From Acanthosepion esculentum (Eukaryota; Mollusca; Cephalopoda; Sepiida; Sepiidae): a stretch of 64,000 nt of DNA. The first letter of the stretch is position 1. Each line of letters opens with the position of its first letter. The stretch spans positions 74,919,015-74,983,014 of the forward strand of contig OZ038485.1 of assembly GCA_964036315.1 (NCBI GenBank), given 5' to 3'. The notes beneath the pieces are model-generated. The model saw only the letters and a list, made by a program, of their open reading frames with translations, had not been told where the DNA came from and searched no databases. A program made the translations under genes and the position numbers. Below, one piece after another: positions 33,772 to 43,574 of this stretch.

Positions 33772-35145
33772 CCTATTGTCCAAGAAAGAATCTCCCTTTG
33801 CTACATCAGGGTTCAATGACTGGAAGCACATCAACATTATTGTAGAACATGAAAATGGAGAAGAGCATTGAAAGTGCATGGCAGCATATTTGATAAGGCA
33901 TAAAAAAACTGGAAGTGTAGATTCTTTATTACTTGGGCAACATTGTTCAGAGCAGGAATAATGTAGAATTAGATTTCTACATTCTCTGTTTTAAACCTGT
34001 TAAAAGAAGATCACAGCTAAGTATTCTCAGTTTGTGCTGAGTCCATTAAAATCAGCTCCAGAGTTCAGTACAAAACAATGCTTTCTGATTGGTCCATAAA
34101 TAATAATGACATGTTTCTGCCTACATCTGTATGGTTGACTTCGAGTTGACCTCGAGTTGACCTGTTCAATGCACTAAAAATTGGTAAACATTCTTTCAAG
34201 CTTCCCACATGATCAAGAAAATTCATAAATATGAAACTTTGACTGACTTAGTCAGTGAGTCCTTAAAATAATCAACTTGTCACACAAATTTTGGAAACCC
34301 AACTTCCTAAAAGTTAATTTTTATTAACATTAACCCAGCTTGTAGAATTCAATTTCTTTTCAACATCAACTTATCTAGTGACCAATTCAACTAAGACAAG
34401 ATTCAGAAACCAACTCACCAATTAACATAAAGGAAATCGTAACTATATCTGTCAAAGCGAGACAACTCTACAGTAAGTCAAGCAATCTATTTCATTCAAT
34501 TTCACCATCAACATAAACTGTTTAATTCCTTACATTACACCTTTTATATTACCCTTGATCACACAACCAAGAACTCTAAAGTGTTTTAAACAACTTTATT
34601 ATAGTGTCTACTTGTGATATAAAAATATTTTCTGTTAAAACAAATGTCTGTCTATTTGATTATTTCTCTTTTTGTTATTGTCTTTGTTGCATTTGATTTA
34701 GTAAAAATAGTAGAGGGTTAGTTTAATTTGTATTTTGTCATCGAAACAGATTGGCTAACCCACTACAGCATAAAGCATTAATGTGTAGTTTCTGTAATTT
34801 GCTTTCTTGTCTTCAGAGTTTTGCTATTTCATGGAGAAAATCAAACTATTGGGTCAGCAAATAATGGCAACTATTTAGGTATACTAGAGCTGCTGAGTGA
34901 ATTTGACCGTTTCTTGGAAGAACATCTCAAAATGTATGGAAATACTAGGAAAAAGAATCCACCATATTCATCTGTAAATATTTGTGAGGAATTTATTGAA
35001 TTAATGGGACAACAAATTCTTTGTACTATTCTTGAAGAAGTAAATAATTTTCCCAACCACATCATTGATAGACAAATAAAATTATTAAAAATATCACACA
35101 CAAAATTTTGTACTCCCTTACTCTTACAAAACATTAAAATGTAAG
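33772..35145 (+). pseudogene. ZMYM1-like hAT transposase gene, split by an LTR
   Basis: Before the LTR (33780-33960) the frame reads ESPFATSGFNDWKHINIIVE and, past a stop, AAYLIRHKKTGSVDSLLLGQ, the TTF-type zinc finger region of ZMYM1/hAT-like proteins. After it, a 107-codon frame (34821-35144) has NGNYLGILELLSEFDRFLEE and SSVNICEEFIELMGQQILCT, the start of the DUF4371/RNase H-like region. The two halves are separated exactly by the 806-bp LTR at 33962-34767. The catalytic C-terminal domains are missing. Confidence 0.75.
33962..34767 (+). mobile_element. LTR (solo or residual) inserted in hAT pseudogene
   Basis: It starts TGTAGAATTAGATTTCTACA and ends GGCTAACCCACTACA, and is the reverse complement of 19024-19802 over its whole length with many single-base differences. 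It interrupts ZMYM1-like coding text. A short exact target duplication is not evident. Confidence 0.65.
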
Positions 35146-35241
35146 GATGCTGCAAAAACTTAAAAAATTAATCAAATCTTCTTTGTCGGCTATATAATGA
35201 TAGATGTTCGAAAGAAAAATTGCTGCCCAAATATATACTAA

Positions 35242-35265
35242 TATATATATGTGTGTGTGTGTGTT
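35242..35265. repeat. (TA)n(TG)n microsatellite
   Basis: Compound dinucleotide run. Confidence 0.85.
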
Positions 35266-35397
35266 TGTGACTCAATTGTCGTTTTGATTGCTTTTGAAAT
35301 AATTTTTGACTATATGAGGGTTTAGTTATGAAATGTCTTTTTAACTTACAGGTTTCATTTGACATTTTTTTTTATTATGACATACAATGGGAAAAAT

Positions 35398-35995
35398 TGT
35401 TCCACATTTCCAGTCCCAGAGAAATTAAACCTATTAACAGCAGCAGAAATTCCTGTTAATTGCAATTGAGCTATAGAACAACAATCACAGAAATTCTCAT
35501 TGTCGCAGTTAGCTCCTCCTCATTTCCTTAATCCTCCAACAGGGGTCTCTCTCTCCCACGAGTATAAATACTGGCTGACCTTTTGCCTCTTCCTCTTTTT
35601 ACGGCTTACGCACACGTGCGGCCAGCTGCCTCGACATGAGGCGAGGTAAAAAAAAAAACTTTCTTTTTTTTACTTATTCCAATATGTGACCTCTCACACA
35701 TACAGCGTTTCCCATATTCTGGGAACACGCTAAAAACAATATACGCATTCGTACGGACACTCAACACACTCACCATAACTTCTACATACAACACTCTGTA
35801 ACCCTTCAGGTCATTGTAATTTGTTATTAATATATATTTGTTTGCATACATGTATATCGGTCTTGTTTGTTTCTTTATCTTCTTTGGACTCCATTATAGT
35901 CCAACATTCTTATGTAGCTGGACCGGCCAGCAGGAAAGTTTAACCCAGAGATATCATCCTTAACACATCACACTTCACACCCACGGTCTACTACA
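35398..35995 (+). mobile_element. LTR with TATA box, 5' LTR of another retrotransposon
   Basis: It starts TGTTCCACATTT and ends GGTCTACTACA, followed two bases later by TGGTGACTACCCGACGTGAT, which has the form of a tRNA primer-binding site (TGG pairs with the tRNA CCA end). The LTR has a good core promoter and is moderately CpG-rich. The left boundary is inferred from the TG start. Confidence 0.55.
35563..35570 (+). promoter_or_regulatory. TATA box of the LTR
   Basis: TATAAATA in the context CCCACGAGTATAAATACTGG, with a pyrimidine-rich region about 30 bp downstream. Confidence 0.55.
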
Positions 35996-35997
35996 AA

Positions 35998-36015
35998 TGG
36001 TGACTACCCGACGTG
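35998..36015 (+). promoter_or_regulatory. Primer-binding site
   Basis: TGGTGACTACCCGACGTG, starting with the TGG complementary to a tRNA 3' CCA, two bases after the LTR end. Confidence 0.5.
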
Positions 36016-36690
36016 ATATGAACACGCACACGGGACGATATATATGTGCGAACAAATCCTTATACAGACCACCAAACGGAGAACGCAACGCCATTTTTAA
36101 CTAAATTTAACTTTCTTCTGAACTGAAATAGACAAAGTGTGAACCCTATCTCAAACAAAGGTGACTCACTGTCCTTTCTCACCCTGCAACAATGCAATTC
36201 GATTGACCTAAGAATTTTGCGAGAACGATATTCTACCGTCAATAATAGCAAATTCTCCCAACTTTCATTCGACACTCGGTAGAAATTCTACATCAGCTCA
36301 ACTTGGCCCAACCATCGTCACTGACCACAAGAAACAACCAAGCCTAGCAGCAGCAGCAGCAGCCCAACTACACCACAACGCTGCTTAAATCTTGGGTGCC
36401 AATTTTATCCTCGCATCCCCAAAACAACCTCATCTTTCAAGCAAAAGTACGACGAGGACAGCAAACAGTTTGACGGGACGACAAACCCAACTCTACGTGG
36501 AGCATTGGACAAAAGAACAAAAGCTGAACACTACTGACATTTCTCTGACTCACCAGAGAAATACACAGCACCCTTTTTTTTTTTTACTTATTCCAATATG
36601 TGACCACTCACACACAGTATCATCCACAGATAATGGATTAAATAGCTATGGCAATACTGGCAGTTTGGGCCATGTTTTTTTACTATATTA
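36016..36690 (+). pseudogene. Leader and gag-like region of the 35.4 kb retrotransposon
   Basis: CpG-bearing and less AT-rich than the surroundings. Open stretches in changing frames include a CAG-encoded homopolymer tract and a 99-codon frame at 36392-36691 with no recognised domain. At 36575-36617 the LTR segment 35660-35702 recurs (ACTTATTCCAATATGTGACC), so most of the element appears deleted between gag and a second LTR piece. Confidence 0.4.
36346..36363. repeat. (CAG)6 microsatellite
   Basis: Six AGC/CAG triplets within the gag-like region. Confidence 0.9.
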
Positions 36691-37088
36691 AAATTAGGCT
36701 AATGCAATTGTGAATCCGGAATTGAAAACTTCCTGATTCACAATTGTTAATTCTATGTTTCTTCTTAATAAACTTTTCCATTTTGAAAATTAATTAAAGA
36801 AAAATAGCGTTATGTACAAATTCATAGCCCAGACACCATAACTAAAAAAACGAATAAAAAAATGAGTGCTTACTTTCCTAATTGGTAAGGTCTGCCAGAC
36901 CCTTTCTACTATGAAGAAAAAAGCACCATCTTTGTACAGCTGTAGTGACTTACAAATCTTTCAGAGTAGTTAAAAAGACATTGAGATAAACATTCCCTTT
37001 TCATCTTCATACTATGAACTCGAGTCACAGCTGTCAGCACCATTTATCTGTCATCACCTCCCTAACATCATGTCCCCAAATAGTGCAT

Positions 37089-37104
37089 GCATATATATAT
37101 ATAT
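37089..37104. repeat. (AT)n microsatellite
   Basis: Alternating AT run. Confidence 0.85.
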
Positions 37105-37374
37105 TATGAAAACAATTTTTTTTCAATTTGCATACTTTTTCACAGCGTACCAATGCATAGTTTGGGAAACACTTCTTCTTCAATCATAGCTCTCCACAAT
37201 TTCCTGTTCTTCGTAGCTCTTAATAAATTTTGTCTTTTTGTTATTTATTGTAAACCTTAATGTCCATAAATATTCTGTGTGGAAGCCACCTGTTGTAGAG
37301 TGATGATAGTTTTGCAAAAAATTGATGTTCAGTTCTTACTGTTTGCTTCACTACTGTAAGTACAGGCTAAACCT

Positions 37375-37375
<1 letters not shown>

Positions 37376-37406
<31 letters not shown>
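37376..37406. repeat. (CT)n microsatellite
   Basis: Pure CT run of about 15 units; the Arg-Glu repeat in the minus-strand frame here comes from it and is not coding. Confidence 0.95.
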
Positions 37407-37407
<1 letters not shown>

Positions 37408-37586
37408 AGTGCAAGTGTTAATAAAATAGTGTTTGATGTATAATAACAGGGCGAAAATTTATACTGATAATAAATATACATATTTTCCTCATAACTTTGA
37501 GTTGAACAACTATGATGATGCAATCATCAGGTGTTGCAATGAGCCCATGATGTTTGCATCGTGCTACCAGTGAAGAAAAATGTAAA

Positions 37587-37653
37587 ATTATTATTATTAT
37601 TATATATATAAAGAAAAATGTAAATTTATTATTAGCACACACACACACACACA
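37587..37653. repeat. (ATT)n, (AT)n and (CA)n microsatellites
   Basis: ATT triplets at 37587-37602, an AT run, then CA dinucleotides at 37636-37653. Confidence 0.85.
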
Positions 37654-38452
37654 TATAATGTCAAAGGGTACATTTTATTAGGGCTTTAAAAACGGACATT
37701 TTAAAAGTATATATAAATATATATAAAACAAGGGAGGGGAAGAACAAGGATAATGAAAAAATACTTACCGGAAAATAGTGGACTGAAAAATATAACAAAA
37801 AAAAAAAAAGAAACAAGACAAATGGACTAACTGGTGAACAAGTCTGACCTGTGCATCAGCACATCATGGAAATGCAAAACATGATTAATGTGTTGGTTTT
37901 TCTGACTTCAGTTAGCATATATTTATTGGGTTGTATGATCATTGGGATTCTTTTTGTCCTAAACAACTAAAACTTAATTTGACCTAGACATTGGTTCATC
38001 GATCCCTAATTATCTGTTCTAAAATCAAATTAAATGCCCCAATCTCTCGCAATTGTAGCACATAAATTTCGATCTACCAGTCTCTAATTAGGTGCAATCC
38101 CCAACATCTATAGCACCTAATGGTTGATGATTCCATATGACCATTGTTTTCTTTTGGTCCTGCACTTTGTGCAATTGCTCTATCTACATTCCACTAAACG
38201 GTGTTATCATATCTCTCTACCTAGTCACACCATTCCAAACTCCATATCGCCGAAATAACTTGTGGTTCAAAAAATAAAAATAAATAAAAGCTTCTCCCAG
38301 GATCTCTCTCATTCTTCCTTACTCTTAAATCTCATTCTTCCCCCTCACAACCTTTCTTGTATGAAACAAACAAAATCGCCTACTACTATTTTCAGTTCAG
38401 CTTTATAGCTTTTCTTCCTTCCCATAATTCGTCTCTTTCCGCAATATCTTTC

Positions 38453-38503
38453 TATAAAAGAAATCACCGCCAGTCGCCATTTCTTCTTCTCCTCCAACAC
38501 AAG
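38453..38503 (+). promoter_or_regulatory. Candidate core promoter: TATA box, short leader, splice donor
   Basis: TATAAAAG at 38453-38460 is followed by a leader (CGCCAGTCGCCATTTCTTC region) and an AAG|GTAAGC donor at 38501-38506. Spacing suits a short 5' exon. About 70 nt on, a plus-strand frame reads KALKKYQQTLQNDPNDQEDR and stops at 38674. No gene can be followed beyond; this may be a transposon promoter. Confidence 0.3.
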
Positions 38504-38699
38504 GTAAGCGACATTCCATTTTCTCTAACTCCTTCATTCAAACTACAAAAAGCATTAAAGAAATATCAACAAACACTACAGAATGATCCAAATGACCAAG
38601 AGGACAGAGTTGTGATGTTCAACAAAAGCCAGAAAAAGATTGAAAGAAATCGAGTAGAGAAGAATGACAATTAGAATTATTAGGGAAACTTATAGGGAA

Positions 38700-39060
38700 A
38701 TCAACTATTTGACTGAAAGTGAAAAATTGCAAGTCTGAATACCAGCAACATCAGTCAATAGCAACTTGACATGATGAAAATTAAAATCACCAAACACAAA
38801 GATGTTAGCATATGAATGTAGAAAGGGAGCAATTTTAGTACTGACAGATATTTTGTCTAATATGCTACCATCATGAGAAGAAAGGGTGCAATAAATGAAA
38901 GAGATAGCTAACAGATTGTAATATTGAAAGTCGAAAGTATATAAAAAAATCATCCACTGTTTTAGTCACTTGCCATTGGAAGATTTTCCCAAATATGAAC
39001 ACCAGCACTATACATATGTACCCTAGAATCATTTCAAAAGATGGCTTGGAACAGAGAATA
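38700..39060 (-). mobile_element. LINE endonuclease domain fragment
   Basis: On the minus strand an 82-codon frame (38705-38953) reads AISFIYCTLSSHDGSILDKI and then SYANIFVFGDFNFHHVKLLL. GDFN-H is the signature of APE-type endonucleases of jockey-like LINEs, followed by a DVAGIQTCNFSLS block. Upstream text in other frames (MYSAGVHIWENLP) fits the preceding strand. Truncated and inactive. Confidence 0.75.
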
Positions 39061-39732
39061 TAAGATTTTTGTTTGGTTTAGCAGAGCATTAAGATATCTG
39101 GAGAAGGTTTCAACAAGAGAAAAGATTTTGTAATACATAATATAACTGCTATAAGAATTTTTTAGATGAAAAAGGCCAAAATAATTGTCACTATTCTAAG
39201 ACAAAACAAACTGAATGGAAGGTGGCTGAGACTAAAGCATCATATGGCCTCATGGTTGCCCACTGGAAGTACATGTAAGGTTACCTAATTGTGTGTGACA
39301 CGGCACTGCAAAACCCAATATTACGCGACTGTTGACCAGAGCAGCCTCTCTAAAGATTTTGGAATCCTTTCTACCAGTTGTAGTAGACCCCACCTGGAGG
39401 AGTGCAATATGGCCTGTGCACCCCAAATAAGGATATTCACAGGAGATCCACTAATGTTTATAAATTAAAGACATGAAATCTGACAGATGGAACAAAAATG
39501 GATAACAGGATGAAGATATTTAAAATTAACACAAAATTTATTTACATAATATACGGAAGTATATGTTTGGATTAAAGGAACATGAGCAAAAAATGAATCA
39601 TGTAATGGAGGCAGAAATAAGTAAATTAAGGAATACTGACCGACTGGAAGATCTAGATAATGTAACTGTGACTAAATGTTAAAAGTAGAGTTAAGTTAGC
39701 ATGTAAGTCCACAGTTTGAAAGATCAGTTCAC

Positions 39733-40175
39733 ATGTCCAGTGAAAGTTGCTGGTTAAGTCCAATGATGAACCTTCTGTAGTATTTTAACCAAAGTGTATA
39801 AAGTAGGTTATTTGAAGTCTGGACGATATAGCCAAGGAGAAGTAAGTTCAATTTAAAAGTCCCATGCTGGCGTCACGTAGTTGCTGGTCAAGTCCAATAG
39901 TGAACCTTCTGTAGTATTTTAACCGAAGTGTATGGAGTAAGTTGTTTGAGTCAGGATGATATGCTTGCAGCAATTTCCTAAATCATGTGAGTTATGTTGA
40001 CAGGAAATCCAGAAGCAGAGACCTAGTGTAGCCGTTAGTTGAGAGCTGTTGTCAGCAGGTCCATTAATGCCAATCAACCAGGTGATTTAGGTTGAGATAG
40101 TGATGCCACAAGTAGGGGATGTGGGCATTGCGTGGTTGCTGGTTAAGTCTGTTGATGAAATTCATGATGAAGTGG
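39733..40175. repeat. Three-copy diverged direct repeat
   Basis: GTTGCTGGTTAAGTCCAATGATGAA near 39747 recurs near 39880 and, more diverged, near 40135. The first two copies continue together for about 90 bp (CCTTCTGTAGTATTTTAACC, GAAGTGTAT). A minus-strand 79-codon frame at 40064-40303 overlaps the third copy; its family is not recognised. Confidence 0.65.
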
Positions 40176-40552
40176 TGGAGAATAGCCAATCTTGCATCAA
40201 TGTCTTGGTAGTTTAGGTCAGGATTGCCGAAAGTAAGGATCTGAGATAGCCGGAAATAATAAATGCAAGAGTGCTGGAAGTAAAAATGGATAGTAAAGTC
40301 CAACTAGCAATCCAGTTGGCAGAAAAAAAAGAGGGGACTATAACTTAATACAGAACCTGTGTTGACTTATCCAGAACAACGGTACAAACTTCCATCATCT
40401 TTTCCCTCCTCCTCCATCCAAAAGTTGTGAAAAACCACAAGTGTATATGACAAGGGTTACCATTGCACTCAAAATCAAAAGGAAATAAATCCAAAGTTGC
40501 AAAAGTATCAAAAGTATTCAGACTAAGTTTGTAATATTGAAGCAACTAAAAA

Positions 40553-40752
40553 NNNNNNNNNNNNNNNNNNNNNNNNNNNNNNNNNNNNNNNNNNNNNNNN
40601 NNNNNNNNNNNNNNNNNNNNNNNNNNNNNNNNNNNNNNNNNNNNNNNNNNNNNNNNNNNNNNNNNNNNNNNNNNNNNNNNNNNNNNNNNNNNNNNNNNNN
40701 NNNNNNNNNNNNNNNNNNNNNNNNNNNNNNNNNNNNNNNNNNNNNNNNNNNN
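40553..40752. other. Assembly gap, 200 N
   Basis: Exactly 200 unknown bases, a conventional scaffold-gap length; the true distance is unknown. Any reading frames drawn across it are artefacts. Confidence 0.99.
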
Positions 40753-41119
40753 TTTAAATAACAGTGCTTGATACAAACAGTAGAGCATAATATCCTCATT
40801 ATTTTCTCTTTAAAAATATGATTCCATCACAATACAGAAATTTCTTTTTCAAAACTGAAAGTAAAGTTATAAATTTAACTACAAAAATTAAAGTTAAAAT
40901 CCAGAGTTTCGTTACACTGTCAAGCAATGTTAGGAATAACTTTTCAGAAATTTACTTAATTTATAAGCTCAGACAATCTTAATAAATCGAGTTGTTAAGG
41001 TTAAGGAAAATTTAATCTATTTTGATTAGGGATGGTTAGGTTTTAATTTACCTGGACAACTTGTGTATCAAATATATGTTACTTACAAAGGCAGGTTAAG
41101 TTTAGGCGCGGCTGTATGC

Positions 41120-41353
41120 TCAGAAACATAGACATCCGTTATTTTAACTGACAGAAAAATTTCGAAAGGGATATCTGATTTCTGTATTCATACTAAATGC
41201 TGTTTGATGTTGATTGAACCTCTTTTTGAACTCGTGGCTTGTGCAACCTATATAGATTTTTATGTTTTGGGGATTCTCAATAGATGAGATATTACGTTGG
41301 TATACTGATGATTCCGTGCAACATTTATTTTGTAGAGGAAATATTTCTGGCAC
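41120..41353 (-). mobile_element. GIY-YIG endonuclease fragment of a Penelope-like element
   Basis: On the minus strand a 69-codon frame contains CCTESSVYQRNISS and IKIYIGCTSHEFKKRFNQHQ, a good GIY-YIG second half (YIG, Arg in helix, following His). The preceding Cys pair is partly kept. No reverse transcriptase is attached; the end near the N gap may be cut by the assembly. Confidence 0.7.
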
Positions 41354-41359
41354 TTAGAA

Positions 41360-43444
41360 GAAACCAATAAAACACCTACAGTAAAATGAAAATTAATAAG
41401 AAATGCTAGAATATCAGATAAGATTTAGAAAAACAATGTGGAGATAAAGGTTTTCCCTTGGAGAATGTCTCTGGTGGGAGAGAAGGCCAATATGCTTTTT
41501 GTTCAAATTTAAGACCAGAAAAAAACAACACTGGTGTCAGAAAATTTGCTCTTAAGATAATAAGCTTGGAATGATAATTACTTTTGACTAATGAACTTGG
41601 AATTAATCTTCGCTGGTCGGAAGGTGGCTGAAGTAGCAAGTGCAGATGAGACACCAAGTAGGATAGAAGATATGCCCACGCCCACTGAGGAGTATTAGTG
41701 GGAGATACTAAGAAGTTATGGGATGGAATAATGCCTATGACTGTCATCCAAGGAAAGGAGAAGACTTCCAAATTGGGAAGTAATTAATTTCTCAGAATCC
41801 AGACATTGAAGAAAGGGTTGTTTGTGACAGGTAGAGAAAATACTGGATACCTAGCCACCTCATACCAGTTTTGGGTAAGCATCAATAAATACAAATGCCT
41901 CAAAGCGAGAGATGAGTTTGTCCCAAGAGTTCATTCCTCTGATATTAGCCTTGTGCCAAACTTTACCAAGTCAGCAAAACAAAATTTACCAAGTCATCAA
42001 AACGATTTTTACCAAGTCAACAAGTGCCACATCCGACTTAGAAGTGGGTTGGGCTGATATTTGTCCACATGCAAATTCTTAGACCTTAAACCTTATGAAG
42101 GACATTATATAAAATTAGTAATCATTTTTTATTCAAGTGTTATTTTCTTTCTTTGCAACTTCACCTTGTTTGGACCAGCCTGATATGAAGATACCTGACA
42201 ACAATTTTATCTCAACCACCTTATGATCAAAGCAAATTACAATATGGGATAAGGTTGGGCCTGGATCAAAATGATAACCCCTATCAATCAGCCGTGGGTA
42301 TTAAACATCTTGTATGACTGGGGAGGGTGTAGGGCAACATAATGCATAATAAAAAATTTAATTAGCTTTAACATATGATTTAAACTTAAATTGTATATCT
42401 TGTGGTGAAAAAATAGTCCAAATATAACATTTGTCCATCCCATATTACATACAGTCCTGCTATGTCATTTTGGGCCCAAGAAATAGAGAACAGCTTAATT
42501 ATTAAAAATAAATTTTATTAATACAGGTGTATAATTTTTAATTATTATTTTAATTATTTAACAAAATGTTTGCATATAATTTATATTGTAAATATAATTT
42601 TTTTATATTTTTCACTGAAACTTTATAATTTTTAAAGTACAGTTTTTATTTTTTCTGTCGATATCAATTTGTAGGTACAGATATGAAATTGACAGATTTG
42701 TTCATTCACAAAATGTTTATTTCCAATGCCAGATCATATTTGAGACAGTATTATCCTATAATTGCAGAAGTTGCATACCACTCTTCTTTCTTAGACTATG
42801 AGGTTATAAAATGAATATGTTCAGTAGTTGTAGAAACAACCAGTTATAAGTAAGATAAAATAATTTTGATTCACAATCAATTTTTAGCTGCTAAATTACA
42901 GTGTATATAACCATTTTTTCACACAATCCCTACTTCTTGTAAAAAGTATTTCAGATTTTGACTGAATTGTAAATTTTTTTAAGCCTATGAAAATTAATCT
43001 AGATTTAGCCAAAAACTTATCATAAGGAAACATAAATATTTTGTACAGTATTTTATAGTAATCAGATATAAAAAAGAGTTGCTGCATGATAAAATTACAA
43101 TTTAAGTTCATTTAATTAGATATTTTAAAGAAAAATTGCTCACTCATTTTGTCATAAACAACATTATGTTAGGACAGCTATTATTACAAATTTATTTTTT
43201 CAAAGAAGATTTCAATTGAACTGCCTTATATAGGAAGCAGAAATTATAAACTAACTGTAATTCTACCAGAAATGAAAGCACAGCAATAGTTTACATTCAA
43301 AACATTTATGTAAGCTTATCTCTTTATTTCACCAATTTCATTGTATTCTGTAAATAACAGAAAATGTTTCAGTAAACCAAAAAATAAAATAAAAATTAAA
43401 TATTTTCTACAGAATTATTTGTAAATTGAAATACTTGAACCTAC
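41360..43444. other. Probable RALBP1 intron 4, no exon seen
   Basis: AT-rich. A 121-codon minus-strand frame (41406-41771) and an 83-codon plus-strand frame (41806-42057) show no known domain and lie near low-grade repeats (CCAAGTCA units at 41966-42020). No RhoGAP exon was recognised. Confidence 0.4.
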
Positions 43445-43574
43445 CAGAAGGATTCATGTGAAAATCTTGATGTTTGGATTTCTTCTTGTCCTTAAGTTTA
43501 TGTTTCACTCTTTTAGCTTCTTTTTCATCTTTTTTCTTTTCTTCTTTCTTTCCTTCTTTTTCTCTTTTCTCTTC
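43445..43574 (-). CDS. RALBP1: RALBP1 coding exon 4
   Basis: Acceptor ATTTACAG, donor GTAGGT. The 130 nt encode EEKREKEGKKEEKKKDEKEA then KRVKHKLKDKKKSKHQ and DFHMNPS plus one base (phase 1). Composition and place fit the KEEKHKEEKH region just before the RhoGAP domain. Being charged and low in complexity, the exon alone is less diagnostic; frame and splice-site agreement support it. Confidence 0.75.

Noticed and set aside
37329..37523. Minus-strand ORF with an Arg-Glu repeat
   Set aside because: The repeat is the translation of a (CT)n microsatellite.
40518..40799. Open reading frames across 40518-40799
   Set aside because: They consist almost wholly of undetermined bases from the assembly gap.
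41406..41771. Possible RALBP1 RhoGAP exon in a 121-codon minus-strand frame
   Set aside because: It has none of the RhoGAP motifs (such as GIYR-SG or an arginine-finger context) and no fitting splice phase was found.
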